This document shows, piece after piece, positions 16,429 through 25,269 of a DNA stretch of 64,000 nucleotides. Origin of the DNA: Conexibacter sp. CPCC 206217 (GTDB taxonomy: Bacteria > Actinomycetota > Thermoleophilia > Solirubrobacterales > Solirubrobacteraceae); contig NZ_JAUTDO010000002.1 of assembly GCF_030646165.1 (NCBI RefSeq), positions 310,001 through 374,000 on the forward strand, read 5' to 3'. The notes below the pieces were generated by a model that had not been told where the DNA came from, did no database searches, and saw only the letters and a program-made list of their open reading frames with translations. The translations under genes and the position numbers were made by a program. Position 1 is the stretch's first letter. The number at the start of each line of letters is the position of its first letter.

Positions 16429-18384
16429 GTGCGCCTCGCGTTCGTGTGTCTGGACCCGACCGCAGGCCTCACGTCCGAACCGCTCCAAAGCGCGCTCGCG
16501 ACGGCCGGCGCACTCGCTGCGGTGCACGAGGTGACGGCGATCGTGGGGCCGCAGGCCGGCGCGCAGCTGCTCAGCACGGATGACGTCGTCGCTGCGCGCG
16601 TCAGAGTCGTCGTCATCGCCCAACCCGCCGACGCCGGCAGCTTCACCTCGCTCGCGCACCGCCGCAGCGCGCTGGCGCTGGAGTCGCTGCGGACCGTGTA
16701 CGGCGAGCGGGGACCCGACTACGTCGAGTTCGTCGACCGCGGTGGAGAGGCCGCGGTGACGGTTCAGGCGCGCTTCGCGCGGGACCCCTTCCTGACCACG
16801 ACGCGCGTCGGCGTCCGCGCCTGGGGCACCGACGAGATGCTGCGAATCCTCGACGGTTGGCTGCCGGACGAGACCGAGACCAACCTGCTGCACAACCTCG
16901 AGCGCACGAGCCTCCGACATGCCGACGTGCGGCTCACGCCGACCGCAGAGGTCGACGCGACCTACGCGCACTTCGTCACCGAAGCGGACGGGCTCGCCGC
17001 AGCCTGGACGCTGCCGCCCGCGATCGCGGCGGCGACCGCTGCGAGAGCCGCGGCGGCGCCGCCGCGCCCGGCGCTTGGCGCGCGACCGCTCAGACTGCTG
17101 TTCGCGGCGCCGCTCGATCCGCGGCGTGGCCCGCAGGCACTGGTGGACGCGCTGCTCGGGCTCGTTCGGCACACCGATGCATGGCAGCTGACGATCTGCG
17201 GCGCCGATCGCGCGGCGGGCGGCCTCGCGACCTCGATCCGCGACCAGCTCGTGCTGACGGCGGCCGGCGACCCGCGCATCGTGTTCGCCGACGCCGGCAG
17301 CGATCTCGACCAACTGCTCGCCAGCCACGACATGCTCGTGCTGCCCGCGCGCTGGGAGTCCTGGTCCGCGGTCGGCGTGCACGCGCTGCTCGCCAACCGG
17401 CCGCTGCTTGCCACGCCGGTCGGCGGGCTGCACGCGCTGGCGGAGCCCGGCGTCTCGGGTTGGCTGACCGCCGATGGCTCGCCGCGGGCAATCGGCCAGG
17501 CCGTCGCGGCGGTGCTCGACGACCCGCAGGAGCTGACGGCGCTGATCGCCGCCGAAGGACCGCGCAAGCACGGCCGTCGCGTCGCGGACGAGCGCGCCGT
17601 GGTCGACGGATATGCGGAGCTGCTCGCGGCACTCCCCGCGCGGCGTCGCGTCGCGCCACCGCGGCCGCGTCCACCGCTCGTCAGCGTGGTGATCCCGTAC
17701 TTCCGGCTGTCGGCATTCGTCGAGCGCGCGATCGCTTCGGCGTTCGCGCAGACGCACCCGGCGATCGAGGTGATCGTCGTCGACGACGGCTCCGGCGAGC
17801 CCGCTGACGCGATCCTCCCTCAGCTCGCCGAGCGCTGGCCGCTGACGCTGCTGACGCAGGTGAACCAGGGCGTCGGCGCGGCGCGCAACCTCGGGATCGC
17901 CCAGTGCGCGGGTCGCTACGTGCTTCCGCTCGACGCCGACAACGAGCTCTGCGCGAGCTTCGTCGAGCGTGCCGTCGAGCTGCTCGAGGCCGAGCCCCAG
18001 CTGGCCTACGCGACCTCCTGGTCGACCTTCGTCGACGAGGCGGGCGTGCCCCTGGGCGACGGTCACGTCGGCTACAGCCCACCGGGCGGTCACGGCATCG
18101 AGTTCGACCGTCGCAACATCGCCGGCGATGCCGCGGCGCTGATCCGCCGGCGCGTCTTCGAACTCGGCTTCCGCTACCGCACCGACCTCGTCAGCCTCGA
18201 GGACTGGATGCTGTACCGCGAGCTTCACGACGCCGGGCATGACGGAGCGGTGATCCCGGCGCCGCTCGTCTCCTATCGCGTCCGCACGACGTCGAAGCTG
18301 CGCACGATGGGCATCCCGCACATGGAGCGTCTGGAGGGTGAGCTGCGCGCCCGACAACGCGAACGGAGCGTCGAGTGGACGTGA
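16429..18384 (+). CDS. Two-domain glycosyltransferase: GT4-like then GT2
   Basis: 651 residues from GTG 16429. Residues about 1-400 form a GT-B half with RLLFAAPLDPRRGPQALVDA and a C-terminal Rossmann domain in which LASHDMLVLPARWESWSAV and NRPLLATPVGGLHALAE correspond to the donor-binding GT4 segment, although the usual EGFG is WESW. Residues about 415-650 form a GT-A domain: VSVVIPYFRLSAFVERAI, VIVVDDGSGE, LPLDADNELCASF (metal site) and SLEDWMLYRELHDAGH. Two sugars may therefore be added by one polypeptide. It overlaps the following coiled-coil gene by GTGA. Confidence 0.87.
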   Translation: MRLAFVCLDPTAGLTSEPLQSALATAGALAAVHEVTAIVGPQAGAQLLSTDDVVAARVRVVVIAQPADAGSFTSLAHRRSALALESLRTVYGERGPDYVEFVDRGGEAAVTVQARFARDPFLTTTRVGVRAWGTDEMLRILDGWLPDETETNLLHNLERTSLRHADVRLTPTAEVDATYAHFVTEADGLAAAWTLPPAIAAATAARAAAAPPRPALGARPLRLLFAAPLDPRRGPQALVDALLGLVRHTDAWQLTICGADRAAGGLATSIRDQLVLTAAGDPRIVFADAGSDLDQLLASHDMLVLPARWESWSAVGVHALLANRPLLATPVGGLHALAEPGVSGWLTADGSPRAIGQAVAAVLDDPQELTALIAAEGPRKHGRRVADERAVVDGYAELLAALPARRRVAPPRPRPPLVSVVIPYFRLSAFVERAIASAFAQTHPAIEVIVVDDGSGEPADAILPQLAERWPLTLLTQVNQGVGAARNLGIAQCAGRYVLPLDADNELCASFVERAVELLEAEPQLAYATSWSTFVDEAGVPLGDGHVGYSPPGGHGIEFDRRNIAGDAAALIRRRVFELGFRYRTDLVSLEDWMLYRELHDAGHDGAVIPAPLVSYRVRTTSKLRTMGIPHMERLEGELRARQRERSVEWT

Positions 18385-19490
18385 GCAGAGATCGGCGGGC
18401 CTTCGCGCCCTTCGCCGCCGGGCTGGTCGACGCGGCGCTCGTCCAGCGCCACGCGTTCGCCGGCGACCTGCTGGCGCAGCGGCGCGTGGTCCTCGCGGGC
18501 GATCGCAGCGGAGCGGGCGCTGAGACGCTGCGCAGCCACGGGTGCACCGACCTGCTCGTCGTCGACGATCTCGCGACGCTGCTGACCGACGGCGTCGGGG
18601 CAGAGTGGGACGCGATCGTCTGGCTCGACGACGTCGATGACCTCGGCGACGCGACCCGACGCGAGTCGCTGCTCGACGCGCTGACGCGCGAAGCCGCCCG
18701 CGGGATCGCGGTCGTCGTCTCGCTGCCCGGCGCGGAGGGCCTCGCGACCGCGCAGGGGACGACCGGCGGCGCGACCTACGAGGACGTCCTCGCGGCATCC
18801 GCGCGCTTCCCCGGCGCCGTCCTGCTGCTGCAGGCAGCCGCTGAAGGGTCGTTGCTGCGACGAGCCGACGCCGCCCCGCAGCAGCCGCTCGCGACCGAGT
18901 TGGTGCTCCCCGACAGGCTCGAACCCGAGCACGCCGAGCACTTCATGATCGTCGCGGGCCTCGCCGACGCGGTCGCACGGCTGCCCGACAGCGCGACCCT
19001 GCGCGCTGCAGTCGCGCCGGTCTTCGTGCGGCGGATTCGCTCGCTCGAAGCTGCCAACGCGAATCTGCTGGAGACGAACGCACGCCTCGGGCGGGGCGCG
19101 CAGAGCCACAGCGGCCCGGGCGCGATCACGATCTTGACGCAGCTGCGGGCGGCGACGGAGCGCGCCGAAGCGGTGACCGCCGCCGCGCAGGAGCAAGCCA
19201 CCGCCGCCACGCTCCGGAGCGAGCAGCTGGAGGCACGCGCCGTCGTCGGCGAGCAGCACGCGCAGGCGCAGACGGAGCGCGCGGTCGCAGCCGAGCGGCG
19301 CGTGGTCGAGCTAGAGCTGCGGGCAGCCGACGCCGAGCGGCGCGTCTACGAGCTGGAGGCCCGAGCGGGTGCGGCCGAGCATCGGGGCGCGGAGCTCGAG
19401 GCCCAGCTGTCCGAGCTCAGAAATCGGCGGTCGCTGCGTGCGGCCGACCGCCTGAAGCGTCTGCTGCGTCAGCGGCGACGCGCCAGCTGA
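18381..19490 (+). CDS. Coiled-coil protein with degenerate methyltransferase-like N-terminal domain
   Basis: 369 residues from GTG 18381, which overlaps the previous stop as GTGA; GTG 18375 is an alternative. Residues about 10-220 look like a decayed class I methyltransferase: HAFAGDLLAQRRVVLAGDRS aligns with the lead-in and glycine loop but lacks the acidic and Gly residues that bind SAM, followed by WDAIVWLDDVDDL. Residues about 225-350 are an unbroken run of Ala/Glu/Arg heptads (LELRAADAERRVYELEARAG), a long coiled coil. The tail SLRAADRLKRLLRQRRRAS is a basic amphipathic helix, suited to membrane binding. No enzymatic role is predicted; a scaffold or chain-length ruler is proposed in the findings. 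Confidence 0.75.
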   Translation: MSRDRRAFAPFAAGLVDAALVQRHAFAGDLLAQRRVVLAGDRSGAGAETLRSHGCTDLLVVDDLATLLTDGVGAEWDAIVWLDDVDDLGDATRRESLLDALTREAARGIAVVVSLPGAEGLATAQGTTGGATYEDVLAASARFPGAVLLLQAAAEGSLLRRADAAPQQPLATELVLPDRLEPEHAEHFMIVAGLADAVARLPDSATLRAAVAPVFVRRIRSLEAANANLLETNARLGRGAQSHSGPGAITILTQLRAATERAEAVTAAAQEQATAATLRSEQLEARAVVGEQHAQAQTERAVAAERRVVELELRAADAERRVYELEARAGAAEHRGAELEAQLSELRNRRSLRAADRLKRLLRQRRRAS

Positions 19491-19574
19491 TCCGCGCTTC
19501 GCTGCACCAGGTGCGCGAGGCTTGTTCTGACATGCGCCGGGGCCCACCTGCCGTCACTCCGGCGACAGGTCGCC

Positions 19575-19580
19575 TACGAT
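19575..19580 (+). promoter_or_regulatory. -10-like TACGAT for the large glycosyltransferase pair
   Basis: TACGAT ends 8 bases before ATG 19589, which supports that codon as the start over ATG 19532. Confidence 0.5.
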
Positions 19581-19588
19581 GCCGGGGC

Positions 19589-22420
19589 ATGGAAGGTGGC
19601 ACTCCCCTTTCCGGTCGCGAGCCGGAGCCCCTCACGGCATCTCCCTATCTGACGATGGCGATCGACCGGGTCGCGGCCGCAGCCGGCATCGAACCCGACG
19701 ACGTCATCGTGCTGCACGGCGGCGACGGGTGGGAGCGCGCCGAACGCGCCCGGGTCGTGTTCGCGGTCGACCTCGACCCCGCCGGCTCGTCGCTCGACGC
19801 GATCGCCGCCGCCCGCCGCGGCGCCGAGGCCGCCGGGTGGACGACCGCGTACGCGGGGCTCGTGCACCCCGACACCAGCGGCGACCACGCGACGCACACC
19901 GAGGGTGCGCTCGTGATCGCGTGCAGAGCCGACGACGAGCTGGTGCAACTGCTCGACAACGGCCCGCTCAGCCTCGCGCTCGATCCGGCGATCGCCGGAT
20001 CGCCGGCGACGACCCGACCGGCGCGCGTGCTGATCGCCTCCTACGAGATCACCGGCCCGACCGGCAACGGGGGCATCGGGACCGCATATCACTCGCTCGC
20101 GCACGTGCTCGCCGCCGCCGGCAACGACGTGACGCTGCTGTTCACCGGCTGGATGGCCCCCGAGGCCGCCACGGGCGAGCCGGAGTGGAAGCGCAGATTC
20201 GCAGCGCGCGGGATCGACTTCTCGATCCTCGGCACGCCGTGGGACACGCCCGTGCGCAGCCCGCACCACGCCGTGCGGCGCGCGTACGAGTTCCACCGCT
20301 GGCTGCTGGAGGCCCACGCCGCGCATCCGTTCGACGTGGTGCACCTGCCGGAGACGCTCGGCCACGGCGCGTTCGCGATGACCGCGAAGGCGCTCGGGCT
20401 CGCCTACGAGGGGGTCGAGTTCGTGATCGGTACGCACTCCTCCACACGCTGGGTCGCCGAGTGCAACCGCGAGGGGATCGAGGACGTCGACCTGCTCGTG
20501 ACCGAGCGGCTGGAGCGGCTCAGCGTCGCGCGCGCCGACGTCGTGATGAGCCCGAGCGCGTATCTGCTCGACTACATGCGCGCCCGCGGCTGGACGATGC
20601 CCGAGCGCACGTTCGTGCAGCCCTACGCGCGGCCGCAGTCGGTCCGTCAGATGGCAGCCGACAGCGAGCGGCGGGCGAGCGGACCGGCGCCGACCGAGCT
20701 GGTCTTCTTCGGGCGCCTGGAGACGCGCAAGGGGCTGGAGGCGTTCTGCGACGCCGTCGACCTGCTCGTCGGCGACGGCGCCGACTGCCCCTTCGACAGC
20801 GTCACGTTCGTCGGCCGCCCCGAGCGCGTGATGGGCGAGGACGCGACCGCCTTCGTGACGCGTCGCGCCTCCGCCTGGGACCTGACCTGGAAGATCCTGC
20901 CCGACCTCGGACACGACGAGGCGATCGCGTACCTGCGCGAGACCCCGTGCGTCGTCGCGATCCCGTCGCTGGTCGACAACTCGCCGAACACGGTCTACGA
21001 GGCGGTCGCGCTCGGGGTCCCGTTCATCGCGTCGCGCTCAGGCGGGACCGCCGAGATCATCGCCGCCGAGGACCTCGCCGTCTCGACGTTCGACGGCTGG
21101 AGCAACGCGACCGCGCTGGAACCGCCGACGTTCGCCGACGCGGAGGAGCCGTTCGACGCCGCGGCGCTCGCCGCGGCGCTGCGCGCGAAGGCCGCCGACC
21201 ACGAGGCGAGCGTCTCGCCCGCCGTCTCCGACGTCGCCTGCGACCGCGTCTACGACCACTGGCACCGCGCGATCGCGAGTCGCCCGCGGGTGACCGCGCC
21301 CGCCTCGTCGGGGCTGCCGACCGCCGCCGTCTGCATCGTCGACGCGGAGGGCGACGACGTGCGCCGCATCGGCGCGGCGCTGGCTGCGGGGACGCGGCAG
21401 CCCGCGCAGATCGTCGCCATGCTCGCCGAGTCCGTCGGCAGCGACGCCGACGCGGCCGAGGAGCTGCCCGCGGGCATCGAGCTCGTGCGCGCGTCCGGAC
21501 GCGGCGAGGGCGTCGCGCGACGCGCGCTGACGGAGCGGCTCGACGCCGACGTGCTGATCGTGCTGCGCGGCCGCGAGCAACCGGACGCGACGCTCGTCGA
21601 GCGCGTCTGCGCGGCGTTCGCGGCCGGCGATGCGGACGTGCTCTCGATGATCTGCCGCGATGCGGACGCCGAGCGCAGAACCGGCGTCCCGGAGTCGCTG
21701 CGAAACACCAGCGCCTCGCCCGACCTGCGCGCGTTCGTGCCGATCGCGGGCCCGCCGGTCGCCGCAGCGATCTATCCCGCGCTGGCGATCGGTCCGTACG
21801 CGATCCGGCTCACGGCGCTCGTCCGTGCCGGCGGCTATGCGGCCGACACGTGGGGCGAGACGATCGACCACGAGCTGCTGGCGCGCCTCGCCCTCGACGG
21901 CGTGCGCTTCGACGTCCACCCGGATCCGCTCGCGGCGACCGTCCGCGACGACGCCTGGTCGGAGGTGCGCAGCCGCTTCCTCGGCTCCAGCGCGATACCG
22001 ACGCCGGAGGGCGAGGCGCAGATCCGCCGGCTGCGGCCGTTCCGGCGGGCGCTCGGAGACGACCTGCGCGACCTGCCGGCGCTGTTGGCGGGAGCGCAGC
22101 GGGCGTTCAACGGCGAAGCCGGCGTTCGCGAGCAGCTGGTGCTCCAGTACGAGGAGCGGCTCGCGGAGTTCGCGAAGCTGGTCGACGTCTACGAGGGCAA
22201 CCTGGCGGAGCATCGCTACCTGATCGCGCTCTACGAGCGTCAGAAGGAGGAGATGCGGGTCGCGCTCGCAGGCCGCGGGACGCCCGCGCGCGCCGCGCGC
22301 ACGCGCCTGGCGACGCAGCGGCTGAGGCGCGCGGCGCGCGGACCGGTCAGCGGATGGCCCGCTCGCGGAGCGCGCTTCGCGCGCTGGCGCCTGGAGCTGG
22401 TGCGCCGGAAGCTGAGATGA
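19589..22420 (+). CDS. Large glycosyltransferase (GT4 fused to GT2-like domain), first of tandem paralogues
   Basis: 943 residues from ATG 19589. After a 125-residue N-terminal region, a GT-B fold starts at RVLIASYEITGPTGNGGIGT (about residue 140). FDVVHLPETLGHGAFAMTAK and PTELVFFGRLETRKGLEAF lead into the donor half, with IPSLVDNSPNTVYEAVALGV and SRSGGTAEIIAAED standing for the GT4 E-x7-E region. Residues about 575-830 resemble a GT2-like domain without a clear DXD (LIVLRGREQP; GPYAIRLTALVRAGGY). The C-terminus has a helical/coiled segment (QLVLQYEERLAEFAKLVDVY) and a basic tail. It overlaps its paralogue by ATGA. It probably adds glycan residues at the membrane; donor and acceptor are unknown. 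Confidence 0.85.
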   Translation: MEGGTPLSGREPEPLTASPYLTMAIDRVAAAAGIEPDDVIVLHGGDGWERAERARVVFAVDLDPAGSSLDAIAAARRGAEAAGWTTAYAGLVHPDTSGDHATHTEGALVIACRADDELVQLLDNGPLSLALDPAIAGSPATTRPARVLIASYEITGPTGNGGIGTAYHSLAHVLAAAGNDVTLLFTGWMAPEAATGEPEWKRRFAARGIDFSILGTPWDTPVRSPHHAVRRAYEFHRWLLEAHAAHPFDVVHLPETLGHGAFAMTAKALGLAYEGVEFVIGTHSSTRWVAECNREGIEDVDLLVTERLERLSVARADVVMSPSAYLLDYMRARGWTMPERTFVQPYARPQSVRQMAADSERRASGPAPTELVFFGRLETRKGLEAFCDAVDLLVGDGADCPFDSVTFVGRPERVMGEDATAFVTRRASAWDLTWKILPDLGHDEAIAYLRETPCVVAIPSLVDNSPNTVYEAVALGVPFIASRSGGTAEIIAAEDLAVSTFDGWSNATALEPPTFADAEEPFDAAALAAALRAKAADHEASVSPAVSDVACDRVYDHWHRAIASRPRVTAPASSGLPTAAVCIVDAEGDDVRRIGAALAAGTRQPAQIVAMLAESVGSDADAAEELPAGIELVRASGRGEGVARRALTERLDADVLIVLRGREQPDATLVERVCAAFAAGDADVLSMICRDADAERRTGVPESLRNTSASPDLRAFVPIAGPPVAAAIYPALAIGPYAIRLTALVRAGGYAADTWGETIDHELLARLALDGVRFDVHPDPLAATVRDDAWSEVRSRFLGSSAIPTPEGEAQIRRLRPFRRALGDDLRDLPALLAGAQRAFNGEAGVREQLVLQYEERLAEFAKLVDVYEGNLAEHRYLIALYERQKEEMRVALAGRGTPARAARTRLATQRLRRAARGPVSGWPARGARFARWRLELVRRKLR

Positions 22421-25269
22421 GTTGGGACGAGCCGCTCACGATCGCCGAGCGGCTCGCCGCCAGCCTCGGCGCCGAGGTGTGCCGCTGGCCGGCACGCGCT
22501 TCCACAGGCGCCGTCCTGCTGATGCAGGCAGAGCAGCTCGACGACGTGCCGGCGGTGCGACTGAGAAGTGCTGCCGCGGCAGTGGTCACCGGAGCGTCCG
22601 CGGACGCGTCCAGCGCAGCGCTTGTCGCGCTCGCCGAGCGTGTCGAGTCACGCGGCCTCAGCGTGGCGCTGGCGACCTTCGCCGCCAGCGCGTCGGCGGA
22701 GGTGCCGCTCGTCGTCGCGACAGCCGCGGGCGACGCGCGCGTGGCCGAACTGCTCGCGGCGGGGCCGCATGCGCTCACGCTCGACGCGGCTGTCGGCGCC
22801 GCGAGCGCGTCCGCAGACGATCCGGCCGCGCGCGTCTGCGTCGTCAGCTTCGAGGCCTCCGGGATGACCGGCGGCGGCATCGGGACCGCCAGCAGCTCGC
22901 TCGCCGAGACGCTCGCACGCGCCGGTCACGATGTGACGCTGCTGTTCAGCGGCTGGCAGGAGGCCGGCGCGGAGGATGCCAACGCGCGCTGGGCCGAGCA
23001 CTACGCGCAGCGCGACGTGCACCTGGAGATCTTGCGTCCGCCCGGCGGCGGATCGGTCAAGAACCCGCACTTCCCCGCCCGCTCGGCCTACGAGGTCTAC
23101 TGCTGGCTGCGCGCGCAGCAGCCGTTCGACGTCGTCCACCTGCCCGAGAACATGGGACACGGCGCGTACGCCCAGCTGGCCAAGCGCCACGGCGCGGCGT
23201 TCGCGCGCACGACGTTCGTGGTCGGCACGCACGGACCGACGCGCTGGGCCGCGGAGGCGAACCGCGTCGCGCTGACGCGCGAGGAGTTCCTCGTCAACGA
23301 GCAGCTGGAGCGGATCAGCGTCGAGCTGGCCGACGTCCTGCTCGGGCCCAGCCGCTATCTGCACGGGTACATGCGCGAGCGCGGATGGGCGCTGCCCGAG
23401 CGCGTCCACGTGCAGCCGTACGCGACGCCGAGCGCCGTGCGGCCGGGTGCGGCGACCGTGCCGCGGTCGGTGCGCGCGCGCCGCGAGACCGCCGTCGGCG
23501 TCGTCGCGCCCGGGCACGCCGCCGTCGGCGACGCGCTCGCGCTGCCGGACGAGCTGGTCTTCTTCGGCCGGATCGAGACGCGCAAGGGCGTCGTGACGCT
23601 GTGCGACGCGCTCGACCTGCTGGCCGCGCACGACGAGCTGCCGGCGTTCTCCGTCACGTTCCTCGGCCCGGTCTCCGAGGTGCTGGGGCAGTCCGCCGAC
23701 GCCTACATCGCGGCGCGGGCTGCGCAGTGGCCGTGGGGCTGGAGGATCGTCAGCGATCGCGACCAGCGCGGCGCGGCCGAGTACCTGGCGCGGCCAGGCG
23801 TGATGGCGGTCATGCCCTCGACGGTCGACAACGCGCCCAACACGGTCAGCGAGGCGATCGCGCTCGGCGTGCCGTTCGTCGCCGCGCGCGCCGGCGGCAC
23901 CGGCGAGCTGATCGCCGCCGAGCAGCGCGACGACCACATGTTCGGCGCGACCGGCGACGGCCCGCCGCTGCCAGTCCCGCTCACGCAGCCGACGCCGATG
24001 GTCGATCCGGCCCCGCTCGCCGCGCTGCTGCTGCGCCGCCTGACGACAGCGGTCACGCCCGCGCGACCGCCCGCCACGCTGGAGGCGGTCGACGCCGCCT
24101 ACGACCGCTGGCACCGCGCCGTCGCGCGCACGAACCGCGAGGCGGGTGCGACCAGCGCCGACGGGAGCGACAGCGCGGGCGCGGCCGGTCCTGACGCGGC
24201 AGGAACGGGCGCGCGCGCAGCCAGCGTTCCTGACGCGCCGAGCGCAGGCGCCGACAGCGAGAACGGCGCGCTGCCGACGCTCGCCGTCTGCGTCCTGTTC
24301 GACGGCGACGAGGCCCTGCTGAGGGGGCAGCTGGAGTCGCTGACCGGGATCGACGGCGTCGACGTGGTCGTCGCCGACCTGCGTCCTGCGGACGCCACGC
24401 GCCTCCCGGCCGTCGTGGGCGACACCACGGTGGTGCGCCCGGCCCGCGCCGGCCATGCCGCCGACGCACGCGCCGCCGCGCTCGCGGCCAGCGACGCGCC
24501 GCTCGTCGCGTTCGTCCCGGCCGACGACGTCCCGCTGCCGCGCTTCGCCGGCGAGTTGCGGCGCGCCGCGGCCGCCACGTCGGCCGACGTGTACGCCTGC
24601 GCGGTGCTCGACGGACTCGGCAGCCGGGACGCTACCGCCGCGGACGCCGCCTTCCACGCCTTCGTTCCGCTCCCCGGTCCCCCGCTCGCGGGGCTCGGTG
24701 GGGCCGTCTTCACGGCCGGGCCGTACGCGATCCGGCGCGCCGCGCTGGATCGGCTCGGGGGATTTGCCGCCGACGCGGCTGCGCAGGAGGCGGACGACGA
24801 GCTGCTCAACCGCGCCGCTGCGGCCGGGCTGCGGCTCGAGGTGCTGCCGGAGCCGCTCGCGCTCAAGCGCCGGGCCGGGCTGTGGGTGAACCTGCGCGCG
24901 CAGTGGCCGCGCGTGACGATCGAGCCGCCGTACGACGCGGAGCAGTGGCTGCGCGTCGAGCGCCCGTTCGCGGACGCGGCGGGCGACCTTCCCGGGCTGC
25001 TGCGCGGAGCCCGCAGCGATGTGCTGCGCCTGCAGGCGGTCGTCGAGGATCAGCGCGACGCGTACGAGCGGCGCGTCGCCGAGCAGCGCGTCTGGATCGA
25101 CGGCCTCGAGGTGCGCGCCGCGCAGTCGCGCGAGCGCGAGGAGGCGATGGACGCCGAGATCCGCAGCTTGCGGGCGCTCAACGCGGAGTTGTCGCAGAGC
25201 GCCGCCCAGATCGCCATGCGCACCTTGCTGAAGGCCGGCAAGCGCGTTCAGCAGCGCCTCAGACGCTAG
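22417..25269 (+). CDS. Large glycosyltransferase (GT4 fused to GT2-like domain), second tandem paralogue
   Basis: 950 residues from ATG 22417. It mirrors the preceding gene domain by domain: VCVVSFEASGMTGGGIGTAS, FDVVHLPENMGHGAYAQLAK, ELVFFGRIETRKGVVTLCDA, VMPSTVDNAPNTVSEAIALG and RAGGTGELIAAEQ. A 50-residue Ala/Gly/Asp linker (about 570-620) separates the GT-B part from the GT2-like part, which ends with GPYAIRRAALDRLGGFAA. The C-terminal 90 residues are a longer coiled coil than in the paralogue (VLRLQAVVEDQRDAYERRVA; SREREEAMDAEIRSLRALN), followed by a basic tail. Its TAG stop lies in a CTAG shared with the convergent gene. Confidence 0.85.
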   Translation: MSWDEPLTIAERLAASLGAEVCRWPARASTGAVLLMQAEQLDDVPAVRLRSAAAAVVTGASADASSAALVALAERVESRGLSVALATFAASASAEVPLVVATAAGDARVAELLAAGPHALTLDAAVGAASASADDPAARVCVVSFEASGMTGGGIGTASSSLAETLARAGHDVTLLFSGWQEAGAEDANARWAEHYAQRDVHLEILRPPGGGSVKNPHFPARSAYEVYCWLRAQQPFDVVHLPENMGHGAYAQLAKRHGAAFARTTFVVGTHGPTRWAAEANRVALTREEFLVNEQLERISVELADVLLGPSRYLHGYMRERGWALPERVHVQPYATPSAVRPGAATVPRSVRARRETAVGVVAPGHAAVGDALALPDELVFFGRIETRKGVVTLCDALDLLAAHDELPAFSVTFLGPVSEVLGQSADAYIAARAAQWPWGWRIVSDRDQRGAAEYLARPGVMAVMPSTVDNAPNTVSEAIALGVPFVAARAGGTGELIAAEQRDDHMFGATGDGPPLPVPLTQPTPMVDPAPLAALLLRRLTTAVTPARPPATLEAVDAAYDRWHRAVARTNREAGATSADGSDSAGAAGPDAAGTGARAASVPDAPSAGADSENGALPTLAVCVLFDGDEALLRGQLESLTGIDGVDVVVADLRPADATRLPAVVGDTTVVRPARAGHAADARAAALAASDAPLVAFVPADDVPLPRFAGELRRAAAATSADVYACAVLDGLGSRDATAADAAFHAFVPLPGPPLAGLGGAVFTAGPYAIRRAALDRLGGFAADAAAQEADDELLNRAAAAGLRLEVLPEPLALKRRAGLWVNLRAQWPRVTIEPPYDAEQWLRVERPFADAAGDLPGLLRGARSDVLRLQAVVEDQRDAYERRVAEQRVWIDGLEVRAAQSREREEAMDAEIRSLRALNAELSQSAAQIAMRTLLKAGKRVQQRLRR
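25266..25269. other. CTAG palindrome providing stop codons on both strands
   Basis: The four bases CTAG hold the TAG stop of the plus-strand glycosyltransferase (25267-25269) and the TAG stop of the minus-strand one (25266-25268). Confidence 0.9.
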
